Assembly (NCBI GenBank): GCA_024684515.1
Contig: JAIKWS010000019.1
Location: 1-33,115 of the forward strand
Length of the DNA: 33,115 nucleotides
From: Prevotella sp.
GTDB lineage: Bacteria > Bacteroidota > Bacteroidia > Bacteroidales > Bacteroidaceae
Direction: 5' to 3'
Below are positions 33,115-33,115 of this stretch, in pieces. The position numbers and the translations under genes were made by a program. The notes below the pieces were generated by a model. That model searched no databases. It was not told where the DNA came from and saw nothing but the letters and a program-made list of their open reading frames with translations. Numbering within the stretch: position 1 is the first letter of the stretch; every line of letters begins with the position of its first letter.

Positions 33115-33115
33115 C

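Overview
The window reads as chromosomal DNA of a Bacteroidales bacterium, most likely Prevotella/Segatella. Evidence: repeated Bacteroidetes-type promoters (a TAnnTTTG -7 box, several with a TTTG -33 box about 19-20 nt upstream), SPII lipoproteins with Bacteroidetes-style domains (BACON-like, DUF4595), a C-terminal secretion/sorting tail (YDTRGR...GIYVCEGRKFIVK), a TonB-receptor-like outer-membrane barrel, a long NusB, and the nusB-yajC-ybbR-coaE order. I see no rRNA, tRNA, CRISPR array or intact transposase. Species cannot be decided from the sequence alone.

Layout. 1-5.7 kb: a carbohydrate-use block on the + strand: the C-terminal end of a secreted beta-helix-like protein, a GH3 glycosidase with a PA14 insert, and a XylE-type sugar/H+ symporter. 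It is closed by a terminator that exists in two tandem copies. 5.9-8.35 kb (-): lepA followed by a Crp/Fnr-type regulator. 8.46-11.33 kb: a small lipoprotein, a membrane-anchored AraC-type regulator, a 22-bp minisatellite and a TrmH/SpoU rRNA methyltransferase. 11.4-16.4 kb (+): the most unusual locus, a 1232-residue protein that joins two GT-A glycosyltransferase-like units (the first without a DxD), a DUF4922 HIT-fold phosphorylase-like domain and a SpoIID/LytB lytic-transglycosylase-like domain. Its gene overlaps the start codon of an AmpG-like muropeptide permease by one base. 16.4-17.9 kb: two paralogous Tyr-rich lipoproteins. 17.9-20.2 kb: a repeat-rich stretch with a 58-bp inverted-repeat pair, degenerate tandem repeats, serine acetyltransferase (cysE), three tandem copies of a promoter-bearing palindromic repeat, a broken surface-protein tail, a 51-codon small gene and a second 22-bp repeat array. 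A further copy of the promoter repeat, in opposite orientation, drives a DUF554 gene.

21.0-25.4 kb (-): a compact housekeeping run, rplY-pth-hslR-DUF4595 lipoprotein-queF-ridA-SDR, with one visible promoter ahead of rplY. 25.5-29.0 kb (+): nusB-yajC-ybbR-coaE-DUF5606, with overlapping or close-packed genes and a promoter before nusB. The two runs are divergent from a shared AT-rich intergenic region. 29.2-32.2 kb (-): a large outer-membrane beta-barrel protein with two glycine-rich tracts. 32.6 kb to the end (-): the C-terminal part of a DUF4143-type AAA ATPase that runs off the window.

The best candidate for an undescribed system is the GT2-GT2-DUF4922-SpoIID fusion coupled to the AmpG-like permease. 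No signal peptide is visible, so a domain known for cell-wall glycan cleavage appears to sit in the cytoplasm beside a nucleotide-sugar-phosphorylase-like fold and next to a muropeptide importer. This points to a cytoplasmic muropeptide or glycan salvage complex. That is inference; what is seen is the domain order, the motifs and the translational coupling.
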